From Sinorhizobium sojae CCBAU 05684 (lineage in GTDB: Bacteria; Pseudomonadota; Alphaproteobacteria; Rhizobiales; Rhizobiaceae), in NCBI RefSeq assembly GCF_002288525.1, contig NZ_CP023067.1, positions 3,327,001-3,391,000 on the forward strand: 64,000 bases of DNA, given 5' to 3'. The notes under the pieces were generated by a model. It was not told the origin of the DNA, searched no databases, and saw only the letters and a program-made list of their open reading frames with translations. Shown one piece after another: positions 37,132 to 46,549 of this stretch. Numbering within the stretch: the first letter of the stretch is position 1; each line of letters begins with the position of its first letter. The position numbers and the translations under genes are program-made.

Positions 37132-38475
37132 ATGACGGCGGCTGAGGTCAGCGAAGCGGCGCAGGAGATCGAGAAGCTTCTCGCGCTCCATCCGAAGGGG
37201 TTCGACCTGTCGCTGGACAGGATCACCCGCCTGCTTGCCGCGCTAGGGAATCCTGAGCAACGCTTGCCGCCGGTCATTCATGTCGCCGGTACGAACGGCA
37301 AAGGCTCTGCCACCGCCTTTTGCCGAGCGATCCTCGAGGCGACGGGCCTCAGCGTCCACGTGCACACCTCGCCGCATCTCGTAAATTGGCACGAGCGCTA
37401 TCGTCTCGGCGTCAAGGGCGGAAGGGGTGCGCTCGTCAGCGATCCGGTCCTTGCCGATGCGGTGCGCCGCGTGGCGGCGGCCAATGCCGGCCAGAGTGTG
37501 ACCGTCTTCGAAATGCTGACCGCTGTCACCTTCCTGCTCTTCGCGGAGCATCCCGCCGATGTCGCGATCATCGAGGTCGGGCTTGGCGGCCGCTACGATG
37601 CGACGAATGTCATCGCCCGTGCGGCCTGCTCCGTCATCATGCCGATCTCGCTCGACCACCAAGCCTATCTCGGCGATCGGGTGGAACTGATTGCCGCCGA
37701 AAAGGCCGGCATCATGAAACGCGGCTGCCCTGTGGTGATCGGCCATCAGGAGGAAGACGGCGCGCGCGATGTGCTCGTCGAAACCGCCGAGCGGCTCGGC
37801 TGCCCGACGTCCGTCTACGGTCAGGACTTCATGGCGCATGAGGAGTTCGGCAGGCTGATCTATCAGGACGAGTGCGGACTTGCGGACCTGCCATTGCCGC
37901 GGCTTCCCGGCCGGCACCAATATGCCAATGCCGCCGCGGCTATCCGCGCGGTGAGGGCCGCCGGTTTCGACGTGCCGGAAGCGGCCATCGAGAAGGGCCT
38001 GGCAAGCGTGGAATGGCCCGGCCGGCTGCAGCGCCTCGCCGGCGGCAAGCTGTCGCATCACGGACCGGCGGGGGCCGAGATTTGGATCGATGGCGGGCAT
38101 AACCCCGGTGCGGGCCAGGTCATTGCCGAAGCAATGGCGGGCTTCGAGGAACGTGAACCGCGGCCGCTGTTCCTGATCATCGGCATGATCAACACCAAGG
38201 ATCCGGTGGGTTACTTCCAGGCTTTCCTCGATCTCGCCGAGCAGGTCTTCACCGTGCCGATCCATGGCTCCGATGCCGGGCTTGATCCCGTCGCTCTCGC
38301 CGCAGATGCCGCTTCGGCGGGTTTCGAGGCCAATGCGACGTCGTCGGTCGCGGAGGCGCTAAGCCTCATCGCCGAACTCACGGACGAGGATCCAGTGCCA
38401 CCGCGCATCCTGATCGGCGGTTCGCTCTATCTCGTGGGTGATGTTCTCGCCGAAAACGGCACACCGCCGCGGTAA
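37132..38475 (+). CDS. folC: Bifunctional folylpolyglutamate synthase/dihydrofolate synthase
   Basis: Adds glutamate to dihydropteroate and to folates. The 447-residue Mur-ligase-type protein has the P-loop VAGTNGKGSATAFC, the HTSPHLVNWHERY segment, the GLGGRYDATNV omega loop, and DGGHNPGAG in the C-terminal domain. It starts 119 nt after accD; a dyad (37027-37052) in that gap has no T-run. It is the last rightward gene of the series, converging on trxA. Confidence 0.96.
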   Translation: MTAAEVSEAAQEIEKLLALHPKGFDLSLDRITRLLAALGNPEQRLPPVIHVAGTNGKGSATAFCRAILEATGLSVHVHTSPHLVNWHERYRLGVKGGRGALVSDPVLADAVRRVAAANAGQSVTVFEMLTAVTFLLFAEHPADVAIIEVGLGGRYDATNVIARAACSVIMPISLDHQAYLGDRVELIAAEKAGIMKRGCPVVIGHQEEDGARDVLVETAERLGCPTSVYGQDFMAHEEFGRLIYQDECGLADLPLPRLPGRHQYANAAAAIRAVRAAGFDVPEAAIEKGLASVEWPGRLQRLAGGKLSHHGPAGAEIWIDGGHNPGAGQVIAEAMAGFEEREPRPLFLIIGMINTKDPVGYFQAFLDLAEQVFTVPIHGSDAGLDPVALAADAASAGFEANATSSVAEALSLIAELTDEDPVPPRILIGGSLYLVGDVLAENGTPPR

Positions 38476-38503
38476 GGTGGCGACGGAGCAGCCCTGTCCT
38501 GTT

Positions 38504-38552
38504 GTCATCCTCGGGCTTGAGCCTGGGTTTGGGAGTCCTGCCCGAGGATGAC
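38504..38552. repeat. Inverted repeat with 13-bp arms
   Basis: GTCATCCTCGGGC (38504-38516) and GCCCGAGGATGAC (38540-38552) are perfect arms around 23 nt. It lies between convergent folC and trxA. Similar GTCATCCTCGGGCTTGA-type elements are frequent in rhizobial intergenic DNA (from memory), and it may also act as a folC terminator. Confidence 0.6.
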
Positions 38553-38610
38553 GGAGAACCTACCGGCGAGGCTGGGACGGCAAAGCACGGTTTCGACTGA
38601 CTCCCTGAAA

Positions 38611-38636
38611 GAAAAAAGCCCGGGCACGCCGGGCTT
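38611..38636 (-). terminator. Intrinsic terminator of trxA
   Basis: AAGCCCGG (38616-38623) and CCGGGCTT (38629-38636) form an 8-bp stem. On the minus strand it ends in TTTTTTC, 34 nt past the trxA stop. Confidence 0.85.
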
Positions 38637-38669
38637 CTCAGTCGTGATTTCTTCCGTACAGGGCTCAGC

Positions 38670-38993
38670 TCAAGCGGCTGCGTTGGAAATCCAGGAGCTC
38701 AGTGCCGTCTTGGGCGCTGCACCGACCTTGATGTCGGCAACTTCGCCGGCCTTGAACACGGCGAGCGTCGGTATCGAGCGGACGCCGTACTGGGCGGCGA
38801 GTTCCGGGTTTTCGTCGATGTTGAGCTTGGCGACCTTGACCTTGCCCGCGAGTTCGGCGGCAATTTCCTCAAGGCTCGGCGCGATCATTTTGCACGGGCC
38901 GCACCATTCCGCCCAGAAGTCCACGACGACCGGCTCAGCGGAATTCAGGACTTCCTTTTGAAAGTTGGACGCATCGACTTTTACGGTAGCCAT
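38670..38993 (-). CDS. trxA: Thioredoxin 1
   Basis: Disulfide reductase of the cytoplasm, 107 residues. The active site [13 protein letters not shown] and the cis-proline segment [14 protein letters not shown] are typical. The gene follows addA by 87 nt in the same direction and has a terminator. Confidence 0.97.
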   Translation of the reverse strand: MATVKVDASNFQKEVLNSAEPVVVDFWAEWCGPCKMIAPSLEEIAAELAGKVKVAKLNIDENPELAAQYGVRSIPTLAVFKAGEVADIKVGAAPKTALSSWISNAAA

Positions 38994-39080
38994 CGGCTGC
39001 TCCTTGCGTTCGGAAATGACATTGTCCAGATGTTGTGCCTCATGTGAGGCGCCGCCACCGGATATTCAATAAGGTGTATC

Positions 39081-42000
39081 TCACTTTGTCGCGAGCTCTT
39101 CAAGGCTCCTGTCCAGCATCGCATCGGTCAGCACCCGCACGGCGGGCCCCTCGGTGAAGATCAGAACGGAGCGGAAATACTTGCCGGAATAGAGCGGCTT
39201 CAAGAGCTCGCGATAGATCGCAAGCTGCGTTCGGTGAACCGGAGCGATCTCCTCGAGCGTCTCCGGCACCTGGCGGTTTGTCTTGAAATCGGCGATCGTC
39301 ACCGTGTCACCGGAAACGGCCAGGCGGTCGATCCGCCCAGAGACCGCGAACTCGCGGCCGCCGAGCTTCAGCGTTCCCATGACGGAGACTTCCGCGCGGC
39401 TCTGTCCGGCGAAAAGTGCCGCGAGATCGGGACGGTCGAGCACATCCATGACGGCGTCGATCAGTTGGCGCCGGTCCGTATCGCGCCAGCGCGGTACGGA
39501 CCGGCTGAGATAGCGCTCAGCTGCGGCGCGCCGTTCGGGGCCGTCGATCGTAGGCAGGACCTGCAGCAGCCGGTGCAGGATCGCCCCGCGCAGCATCGAG
39601 AAGTTTGGAGCGCCCCTTTCGCCAAAGAGGGCCGAACCGACGATCGTCTCTCCATCCGGATCATCGATCGCGATCGTCGTGCCGGAGGGGGTGAGCGGCC
39701 GGGGCAGCCGGCGCTGTGGCGGCAGGGGCTTCGAAAGGGCGGGCGGCAGGCCGGACGCTGCCGGTTCCGACTTCGCCGGGAGCTCGCCGGCCTCCTTCAG
39801 CGCCACGGGCGCTTGCGTCTCGCGCCACACATGTCCGGTCCACTCCTCGCTGCCCGCGCGGAAGATCGTCGGTTTGGCGCGGCCCTTTGGATCATGGGCG
39901 AGCGTTCCCTGCACCATGGCGTGCCAGGTATCGAGCGTCTGCCGCTGGCCGCGATAGCCGCAGACGATCAGGCGGTCCGCGGCACGCGTCATGCCGACAT
40001 AGAGAAGGCGTCGGTATTCCTCCTCGGCCAGCCTCTTGAGGCGCTCGTTGTCGTTAGAGATCAGTGTGTTCGACGGCGAGCCCGGCGCCCGCCAGACCGG
40101 AATGCTCACCACGGCACGGTCGGCCTGCTGTCGTTCGAGAAAGCGCAGGTCCGACACCTGCTGGCGGACGAAGGCGGCGCCACCGCCGTCGACGAGGAAA
40201 ACGACCGGGGCCTCGAGGCCCTTCGCCGCATGCACGGTCATGACGCGCACCTCGTCGCGCTCCTTGTCCTGCTCGCGTTTCACCGTCGGCGCCTCCACTT
40301 CGAGCGTCGAGATGAAAGCCTGCAGACCGGGCAGGCCGCTTCGTTCATGGTCGAGTGCGAAGGTCAGGAACTCGTCGAGAATGTCGCTGACCTCGCTGCC
40401 GAGTCGACCCAGAAAACCGCGCCGGCCGCCCTGGGCGCCGAGCACGCGGGCATAGAAATCGTGCGGCGGCAGAGAGCGGGCGAGACTCCCGAACTCCGCA
40501 AGCTTCTTGACTACGCCATGGAAGCGGCTTGTCTCTTCCGCTGCCAACCGTTGCAGCCGCAGCCAGAGGCTCTCGCCTTCCGCCCGGCGCGCCGCGAGCT
40601 CGAAAAGATCGTCTTCGCCAAGATTGAAGAGCGGGCTTTTAAGCAGCGCCGCAAGAGACAGATCGTCCTCCGGCAGCAACACAAAACGGCCGAGCGCCAT
40701 CAGGTCCTGCACGGCGATATGGCTGGTCAGCACCAGTCGGTCGGCGCCGGCGACGGAAATGTTGCCGCGGCGCTTCAGCGCCCGGGTCAGCGCGTTGACG
40801 AAGGCATCGCGCTTGCGCACGAGCACGATGACGTCGCCTGGGCGCATCGGCCGCCGCACGCCCTTCTCGATCACCGTTTCCTTGCCGATCCAGTCCTCGA
40901 GAACCGCCGCGATCCGCAAGGCGAGAATGTTCAGCGGCGCCCGTTCCGGCGTAGCATCGAAGGGTGCGGTCCATTCCTCCTCGGACGCGGTCGGCTGGGG
41001 TGCAATCACGTCCCAGATGTCGACGGCGCCCGGATGGCCGATCCGGTTCGAGGCGTGCACGACCGCCTCGTTCCGGGCACTGAGGCCCTTGGCATTGCCC
41101 GGATTGGCAAAGACAGTGTCGACCGCGGACAGCACGTCCACCGTCGAGCGGAAGGAGAGCTGCAGACGGATCGGGCTGAAATGCCGGTTCGCGGCGCGCA
41201 CGCGCCGCTCGGTAAGGACGCTTTCGCGCGAGAAGCGTTCCGGCCGCGCTCCCTGGAAGGAATAGATCGACTGCTTCTCGTCGCCGACGGCGAAGATCGT
41301 CCGGTCGTCGGCACGTGCCGTTTCGCCGGCGAAGAAATCGGCCGCGAGCGCCTGGATGATCGTCCATTGCGCCGGGCTGGTGTCCTGCGCTTCGTCGACG
41401 AGAATATGGTCGATGCCTTGGTCGAGCTTGTAATGCACCCAGGCGCCGACGTCGCTGCGGGAAAGCAGCGCCGCCGTGCGGTTGATCAGGTCCTCGAAGT
41501 CGAGCTGGCTACGCGCCTTTTTGATCTCCTCATAGTCGCGGTCGAGCCTTTCGGCGAGGATGAGGGCGGCGCGCGTCGCCTCGTACATCCGGACGATGCT
41601 CACGCGGTCGGCCAAGGCGGTGACGTGATTGCGCGCTTCCTCGATCAGCGGCGCAAGATGCGGCGCTTGTCCGAGCATCGCCTTGTTGAAGAAGGTCGAA
41701 TCGGCCTTCGGCTTGCCGCCGCCGTTGAAGAAGACCTTGAGCAGGCCGGCAAAACGCTCCTCGGCACCCCCGAGCTCGCAAATCGCTTTCAGTCCCTCCG
41801 CGACCTCGACGGCCTTGACGCCGCCATGCTCAAGCGCCAGCGCGACATAGTGTTCGAGTGCCGCGCCATTGAGGCCGGCAAGCGGCCAGGCCTTGGCCAT
41901 GACGCTCTTCGCCGTCTCGCCCGGCGCGATCCCGAGGGCCTTTCGCAGATGCGCTTCTGTCCCGCCCCGCTCGGAAGCGCGGTCGAGAAAGGCGCGGATC

Positions 42001-42650
42001 CGTGCGCGATTGGCAACGATTGCCTCGAGCAGCTTCTCGAGGCCGGTATCGTCGGCGAGGTCGAGCACGGTGGCGAAGGCCTCGGCGAGCGCCTCCTCGC
42101 CCTTCCCGGCGGTGGCCGTCAGAAGCGCGCGCCGCGCATCCGCAAGCAGGACCGCGGCGGCGCGGTCGTCGAGCACGGAAAAATGTCCCGCGACGTTTGC
42201 TTCCAGCGGGAACTGGTGCAGCAGCGCCTCGGAAAAAGCGTGGATCGTCTGAATCTTCAGTCCGCCGGGCGTCTCCAGTGCCTTGGCGAAAAGCCGTCGC
42301 GCCTCCTGGATCTTTACGAGCGCCGGGCGCCTTCCCTCGATCGCCTCGATCCGCTGTTCCAGTGTTGCGTCGTCGAGTGTCGCCCATTCGGCGAGCCGCT
42401 CGAAGATGCGGTTCGACATTTCGGAAGCCGCCGCCTTCGTATAGGTGAGGCAGAGGATCGCGGAAGGCCGGCATCCGGCAAGCAGGAGCCGTATGACGCG
42501 CTGTGTCAGGACATGCGTCTTGCCCGAACCGGCATTGGCGGAAACCCAGGCCGAGCGCGCCGGGTCCGAGGCGAGCGCCTGCTGTCCTGTCGTCCAGTCG
42601 AGCCACGCCTTGGGCGTGCCGTCCGTGGGTCCGGGAAGGCTATTCCTCAT
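39081..42650 (-). CDS. addA: AddA, helicase-nuclease subunit of the AddAB recombination complex
   Basis: Repairs double-strand breaks by unwinding and resecting DNA ends, with AddB. About 1189 residues. UvrD-type helicase motifs are visible: Walker A SANAGSGKTHVLTQR, motif II ILVDEAQDTSPAQW, VGDEKQSIYSFQGA, and RLLYVGMTRAADRLIV. The C-terminal nuclease has GRIDRLAV and IADFKTNRQ with the PD-(D/E)xK residues. The ATG at 42650 overlaps the addB stop by 11 nt and follows GAGGA; an upstream ATG at 42689 lies inside addB. A very long antisense frame across this gene is a composition artefact. Confidence 0.96.
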   Translation of the reverse strand: MRNSLPGPTDGTPKAWLDWTTGQQALASDPARSAWVSANAGSGKTHVLTQRVIRLLLAGCRPSAILCLTYTKAAASEMSNRIFERLAEWATLDDATLEQRIEAIEGRRPALVKIQEARRLFAKALETPGGLKIQTIHAFSEALLHQFPLEANVAGHFSVLDDRAAAVLLADARRALLTATAGKGEEALAEAFATVLDLADDTGLEKLLEAIVANRARIRAFLDRASERGGTEAHLRKALGIAPGETAKSVMAKAWPLAGLNGAALEHYVALALEHGGVKAVEVAEGLKAICELGGAEERFAGLLKVFFNGGGKPKADSTFFNKAMLGQAPHLAPLIEEARNHVTALADRVSIVRMYEATRAALILAERLDRDYEEIKKARSQLDFEDLINRTAALLSRSDVGAWVHYKLDQGIDHILVDEAQDTSPAQWTIIQALAADFFAGETARADDRTIFAVGDEKQSIYSFQGARPERFSRESVLTERRVRAANRHFSPIRLQLSFRSTVDVLSAVDTVFANPGNAKGLSARNEAVVHASNRIGHPGAVDIWDVIAPQPTASEEEWTAPFDATPERAPLNILALRIAAVLEDWIGKETVIEKGVRRPMRPGDVIVLVRKRDAFVNALTRALKRRGNISVAGADRLVLTSHIAVQDLMALGRFVLLPEDDLSLAALLKSPLFNLGEDDLFELAARRAEGESLWLRLQRLAAEETSRFHGVVKKLAEFGSLARSLPPHDFYARVLGAQGGRRGFLGRLGSEVSDILDEFLTFALDHERSGLPGLQAFISTLEVEAPTVKREQDKERDEVRVMTVHAAKGLEAPVVFLVDGGGAAFVRQQVSDLRFLERQQADRAVVSIPVWRAPGSPSNTLISNDNERLKRLAEEEYRRLLYVGMTRAADRLIVCGYRGQRQTLDTWHAMVQGTLAHDPKGRAKPTIFRAGSEEWTGHVWRETQAPVALKEAGELPAKSEPAASGLPPALSKPLPPQRRLPRPLTPSGTTIAIDDPDGETIVGSALFGERGAPNFSMLRGAILHRLLQVLPTIDGPERRAAAERYLSRSVPRWRDTDRRQLIDAVMDVLDRPDLAALFAGQSRAEVSVMGTLKLGGREFAVSGRIDRLAVSGDTVTIADFKTNRQVPETLEEIAPVHRTQLAIYRELLKPLYSGKYFRSVLIFTEGPAVRVLTDAMLDRSLEELATK

Positions 42651-45600
42651 CGTCGTCCTCGCCGTCCGCCGTCGACCATTCGGCGACACGCGCCAGATGG
42701 TCGTATTCGCCGCCGTAGTCCCGCTCTTTCTGCACGATCAGCCGCGAGGCAAAGCCATGTCGTCCGCTCAACAACGCGCCGAGGAGCTTTCGCAATCCGG
42801 CAAGCGATTCTTCCGCGAGCTGGTCTGCCGTCTTTGTGTCCCTCGCCTTGCTGTTTTCGTTGTTGACCGTATCGACCGCAAAGCGGCCACCGGGTTTCAG
42901 CCGCACATAGCGCAGCGAGTGAGGCTTTGCCGGTCCCAGGGCTCTGAAGGCGCCGGCCTTGAGGGCGGCTGCTTCCAGCGCCAATTGCGGATCGAGCAGG
43001 GCCCGCGCTTCCTTGGGCGAGGGGCTGGAGCCGGTTTTGTAGTCGATGATGTCGATAGTGCCGGTTCTTAATCGGTCCAGGCGGTCGGCTATGCCCGTCA
43101 GCCTTATGTCGGCGAGGCCGATATCCATTGCCGCCGCAACCTCCGTGAAAGATCTGGCGATGCCGGGCCGGCGCTCCCGCTCCCAGGACAGAAACGCCCT
43201 TGCCACTGCCTCGAAACGCGGCCGCCAGATTGTGTCGATATGGGCGGGCAGCCTTTCCTCGTCGAAGGCTTCCTTGATCAGGCGAACCATCGCCTCTTCC
43301 CCATCGGGGGAGGCGGCATCGAACCCGCCCTTGACGAACCGCTCGACGATGCGGTGATAGAGCGAGCCGCGTTCGGCCGCGCCCGGATCGCGGTTGAACG
43401 AATCGATCGGCGTGAGCCGGAGGATGCGGCGGGCATAGACCGAATAGGGGTCGCGGCGCAGGCGCGACACTTCGCTGAAGGAATATTTGCGCGGCTGAAG
43501 GTCGGCCGGCGGCTTTGGCTGTGGCCGCTCGGCAAGCGGCTGCCGCTCGCCCTCGTCGAGCATGCGCATCCATTGCAGATAGTCGGCGCCGTTCGCCCTG
43601 AGCCGGCTCGTCAGCGCCTCGCCGCCGAGTGCCTGCAGGCGCTGCAGCCATCTGGAGGCCACCGTCGGTGCCGAGCCCTGACGCATCGCGCGGGAGAAGA
43701 TCAACCGGCGGGTACCGCAGACCATCTGGAAGTCATGGGCGAGTTGGCCGATCCGCCGTTCCGGCGGTTCCAGTCCAATGCCGGACTTCATTGTCCGTGA
43801 CAGGAAGGGGTCGTTCGAGGTCTGGCCCGGCCAAGTGCCCTCGTTCATGCCGCCGAGCACGACGAGATCGACGCTTTGCAGGCGGGATTCCAAAGCGCCA
43901 AAAATGAAGACGCGGGGATGGCGCATTGACCGCGGCTTGACCGCTTCGCTTGCGGCAAGCGCTTCGACGATGTCGCACCATTGCGAACCGTCCGCCTCCA
44001 TCTGCCCGTCGGTCTCGATGATGCCGCCCAGTAGCGTTGCCAATGCTTCGCCGGCTTCCGATCCCCAGAGTTCACCCAGGCTGCCGCGGTCGTCGATGGC
44101 GGCGGCCTCGAGCGCTCGGCCCGTCCGTTCGCCCCAATCGGCCAATGTCAGCGTCATCGAGCGCGGGCGGCCCTCGACCGGGCGGGATGTCCACGCGCCG
44201 GTCAGCGGAGCGACGGCGCCGGCAATCCGTTGGGCGAGGTCGCGTGCCAGGGCGATTTCATCGGGGCCGATTCCCACTCGCCAGGGCGGCGGATGACGGT
44301 CGTCGGCATGTTGTGCAAGCGCCTTGTCGAGCACTTCTTCGAGTGCCGAAACGTCGGCGACTGCGGTGCTGCCGCGCAGCGCCGTGACTTCCAGAGCGTC
44401 GGCGGCGCGTCGCGCCTCCTCCGCGGCGTAGCCGAAACGCGCCAGCGGGTGCTTGAGAAGGGCGACGAGCGGCACAGGATCGTCCGGCCTGAGCGTCGCC
44501 TCTATCAGCAGGCGGGTAAGCGTGCCCGCCGGCGCCGCCGAAAGCGGGATGCCGGCGGAATCGTCGGCTTCGATGCCGAAACGGGCAAGCTCCGCCCCCA
44601 CACGGCGCGCCAACCCGCGATCCGGCGTGATGAGCGCCGCCTGGCTGTCGTCGTCGCCTTCAAGCGCGAGCCTGAGCGCAATGGCGATTGCCGTTGCCTC
44701 CTCGCGCTCGTTCGCGGCCTCGATCAGCGCCACGTCGGCAAAGGCCGCAAGAAGCCTCTCGCGGTCAAACTCTTCGCGCGTCTGCGTCCAGCTGTCGGTG
44801 GCCTTCGCCGGCAGCAGCGCCCGTGAGAGAACGGCATTGCGATCCTTGAGATCGCGAGCGACGGTCCCGAGCACCGGCACCTCGCGGCGCTCTACCGCCA
44901 TGCGCTGCAAAAGGCGCTGAAGGCCGTATTGCGGATGGGTGCGGCTGCCCGGATCGTTCGGGATCGAGCGGTCTGCGGCGATAAACCCCCATTCCTCATC
45001 GCTCATCTCCTGGTCGAGACCGGGAAGCACGATGGTGCCGTTCGGCAGCGCCTTGACGGCTGCGATCAGGGCGGCGGTCGCGGGAATGGAGCCGGTCGAG
45101 CCGGCGATGATGATCGGCCCACTCACCATTCCGGCAGCAATGCGCTGCGTTTCGGCCTTGAGCACGGCATTTCGGTGGCGCGCCGGCGACGAATGCTTGA
45201 GCTCCGCAAGCCGGTCCGGCCAGTAGCTTCGCGCGATCTTCAGAAAGGCGAGCGTCAATTGCCACCAGAGCGCATGTTCTCCGGCGTCGAGCCCGTCCAG
45301 CGCCTCCCAGTCGAGCTCCTCCGTCTCGATCGAATCGATCAGTTCGGCAAGGTTGCGCGCAAGCCAGATGGCGTCGGCAGGGCTTGCGGGCGCGATCAGC
45401 GGGCTTTCTGCATGGATGTCCAGCACCACTTGCGGCAGTCGGTTGCGCCACGCAAGGATCAGCCGCCCGAGTTCGATCAGCCGCGATGTGCCGGAGAGCG
45501 GCGGCGCAAGATCGAGGATCGCCGGCACCTCCGCGTCGAAGAAGCCGCTGTCGTCGTCCGTTTCGCCGAGAGCGCGGATCATCGGCAGGATTGCAGAGCG

Positions 45601-45810
45601 GCCGCCGAGCAGGTCCACGAGTTCCGAGCGCAGCACGCGCGCCGCGCGCCGGGTGGGGAGAAAGATCGTTACGCCGGCAAGGCCAAGCGGATTCGCCGGA
45701 TCATATTCGAAATCCGGCGCCAGCTTACCGCTCAGGAGCGTTTCCGCCAGCGTTTTCAGAAAGGGCAGTCCGGGGGGGATCGTGTAGACGTTTGGTTCGC
45801 GCCCGGACAC
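42640..45810 (-). CDS. addB: AddB, nuclease subunit of the AddAB recombination complex
   Basis: Partner of AddA. 1056 residues, with an inactivated helicase-like N-terminal part and a C-terminal nuclease showing GIADRLDRL, IDIIDYKTGSSPSPKEA and DPQLALEAAAL, the PD-(D/E)xK pattern. The PYSVYARRILRL segment marks the start of the nuclease. The four-cysteine iron-sulfur motif known from Firmicute AddB is absent; no Cys occurs in the last roughly 250 residues. The gene starts 1 nt after the murU-like gene. Confidence 0.94.
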   Translation of the reverse strand: MSGREPNVYTIPPGLPFLKTLAETLLSGKLAPDFEYDPANPLGLAGVTIFLPTRRAARVLRSELVDLLGGRSAILPMIRALGETDDDSGFFDAEVPAILDLAPPLSGTSRLIELGRLILAWRNRLPQVVLDIHAESPLIAPASPADAIWLARNLAELIDSIETEELDWEALDGLDAGEHALWWQLTLAFLKIARSYWPDRLAELKHSSPARHRNAVLKAETQRIAAGMVSGPIIIAGSTGSIPATAALIAAVKALPNGTIVLPGLDQEMSDEEWGFIAADRSIPNDPGSRTHPQYGLQRLLQRMAVERREVPVLGTVARDLKDRNAVLSRALLPAKATDSWTQTREEFDRERLLAAFADVALIEAANEREEATAIAIALRLALEGDDDSQAALITPDRGLARRVGAELARFGIEADDSAGIPLSAAPAGTLTRLLIEATLRPDDPVPLVALLKHPLARFGYAAEEARRAADALEVTALRGSTAVADVSALEEVLDKALAQHADDRHPPPWRVGIGPDEIALARDLAQRIAGAVAPLTGAWTSRPVEGRPRSMTLTLADWGERTGRALEAAAIDDRGSLGELWGSEAGEALATLLGGIIETDGQMEADGSQWCDIVEALAASEAVKPRSMRHPRVFIFGALESRLQSVDLVVLGGMNEGTWPGQTSNDPFLSRTMKSGIGLEPPERRIGQLAHDFQMVCGTRRLIFSRAMRQGSAPTVASRWLQRLQALGGEALTSRLRANGADYLQWMRMLDEGERQPLAERPQPKPPADLQPRKYSFSEVSRLRRDPYSVYARRILRLTPIDSFNRDPGAAERGSLYHRIVERFVKGGFDAASPDGEEAMVRLIKEAFDEERLPAHIDTIWRPRFEAVARAFLSWERERRPGIARSFTEVAAAMDIGLADIRLTGIADRLDRLRTGTIDIIDYKTGSSPSPKEARALLDPQLALEAAALKAGAFRALGPAKPHSLRYVRLKPGGRFAVDTVNNENSKARDTKTADQLAEESLAGLRKLLGALLSGRHGFASRLIVQKERDYGGEYDHLARVAEWSTADGEDDDEE

Positions 45811-45811
45811 C

Positions 45812-46543
45812 CTATCCTCCTGGCTCGAAGCGCCGGACGATCGCCTCGGCGTCCGCGATCGCTTCGGGCGTGCCGACGGTCATCCATTGACCGTCGAGCA
45901 TCAGACCGAAGAGACGTTCCTTTGCGATCGCCCGGTCGAAATAGATGTTCAGGTTGAAGGCCTCTTCGGGTGCGTCGGCGAGAAGCCGCGAATCCATAGC
46001 GATCGCGCCGGCATAGACGACGGGTCGTTCCATGCCCTCGTCGTAACGTCTGAGCCTGCCATCCGTGGCCAGCGAAAAATCCTTCTTGCCGTTGTGGCCG
46101 GTCGTATCCTCGATCCGCACGCAGAGCAGCGCCATGTCCATGTGCTCCGGGTCGTAAAATTCGGCGAGCCGCCGCAGGTTGCCGGGGCCTCCCGCCTTTT
46201 CGCCGATCCAGAAGAGATCGGCATTCATGACGAGGACCGGTCCATCGTCGAGCAGTTTCAGCCCCTTGGCGAGCCCACCGCCAGAATTCATCAGCGCATC
46301 GCGCTCGTCGGAAATCAGGATGCGCGGTAAAGCGCGGCGGCTGAGATGCGCTTCCATCTGGTCGGCGAAGTGATGCACGTTCACCGCGGCCGTCGTCACG
46401 CCGGCGGCGGCGAGCAGGTCCAGCACGTAATCGATCATCGCTTTGCCCGCGATCGGAACGAGCGGCTTCGGCAGCGTGTTTGTGATCGGCCTGAGGCGGG
46501 TGCCCAGTCCGGCCGCAAGCACCATGGCATTGGTGATGGGCAT
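45812..46543 (-). CDS. murU: Nucleotidyltransferase, MurNAc-1-phosphate uridylyltransferase (MurU)-like
   Basis: Predicted to make UDP-MurNAc from MurNAc-1-phosphate and UTP. The 243-residue protein has the sugar-nucleotidyltransferase motif VLAAGLGTRLRPITNTLPKP, the metal/nucleotide segments LVMNADLFW, and YFDRAIAKERLFGL near the end. The assignment to MurU rests on its direct linkage, 6 nt away, to an AmgK-like kinase, the pairing seen in the cell-wall recycling route described in Pseudomonas. Other NDP-sugar pyrophosphorylases are possible. Confidence 0.85.
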   Translation of the reverse strand: MPITNAMVLAAGLGTRLRPITNTLPKPLVPIAGKAMIDYVLDLLAAAGVTTAAVNVHHFADQMEAHLSRRALPRILISDERDALMNSGGGLAKGLKLLDDGPVLVMNADLFWIGEKAGGPGNLRRLAEFYDPEHMDMALLCVRIEDTTGHNGKKDFSLATDGRLRRYDEGMERPVVYAGAIAMDSRLLADAPEEAFNLNIYFDRAIAKERLFGLMLDGQWMTVGTPEAIADAEAIVRRFEPGG

Positions 46544-46549
46544 CGTGTC

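Noticed and set aside
39234..42866. Plus-strand open frame of 1210 codons antisense to addA
   Set aside because: It is a by-product of high GC codon use in addA. The translation is rich in Arg and His, shows no domain, and its frame mirrors the real gene.
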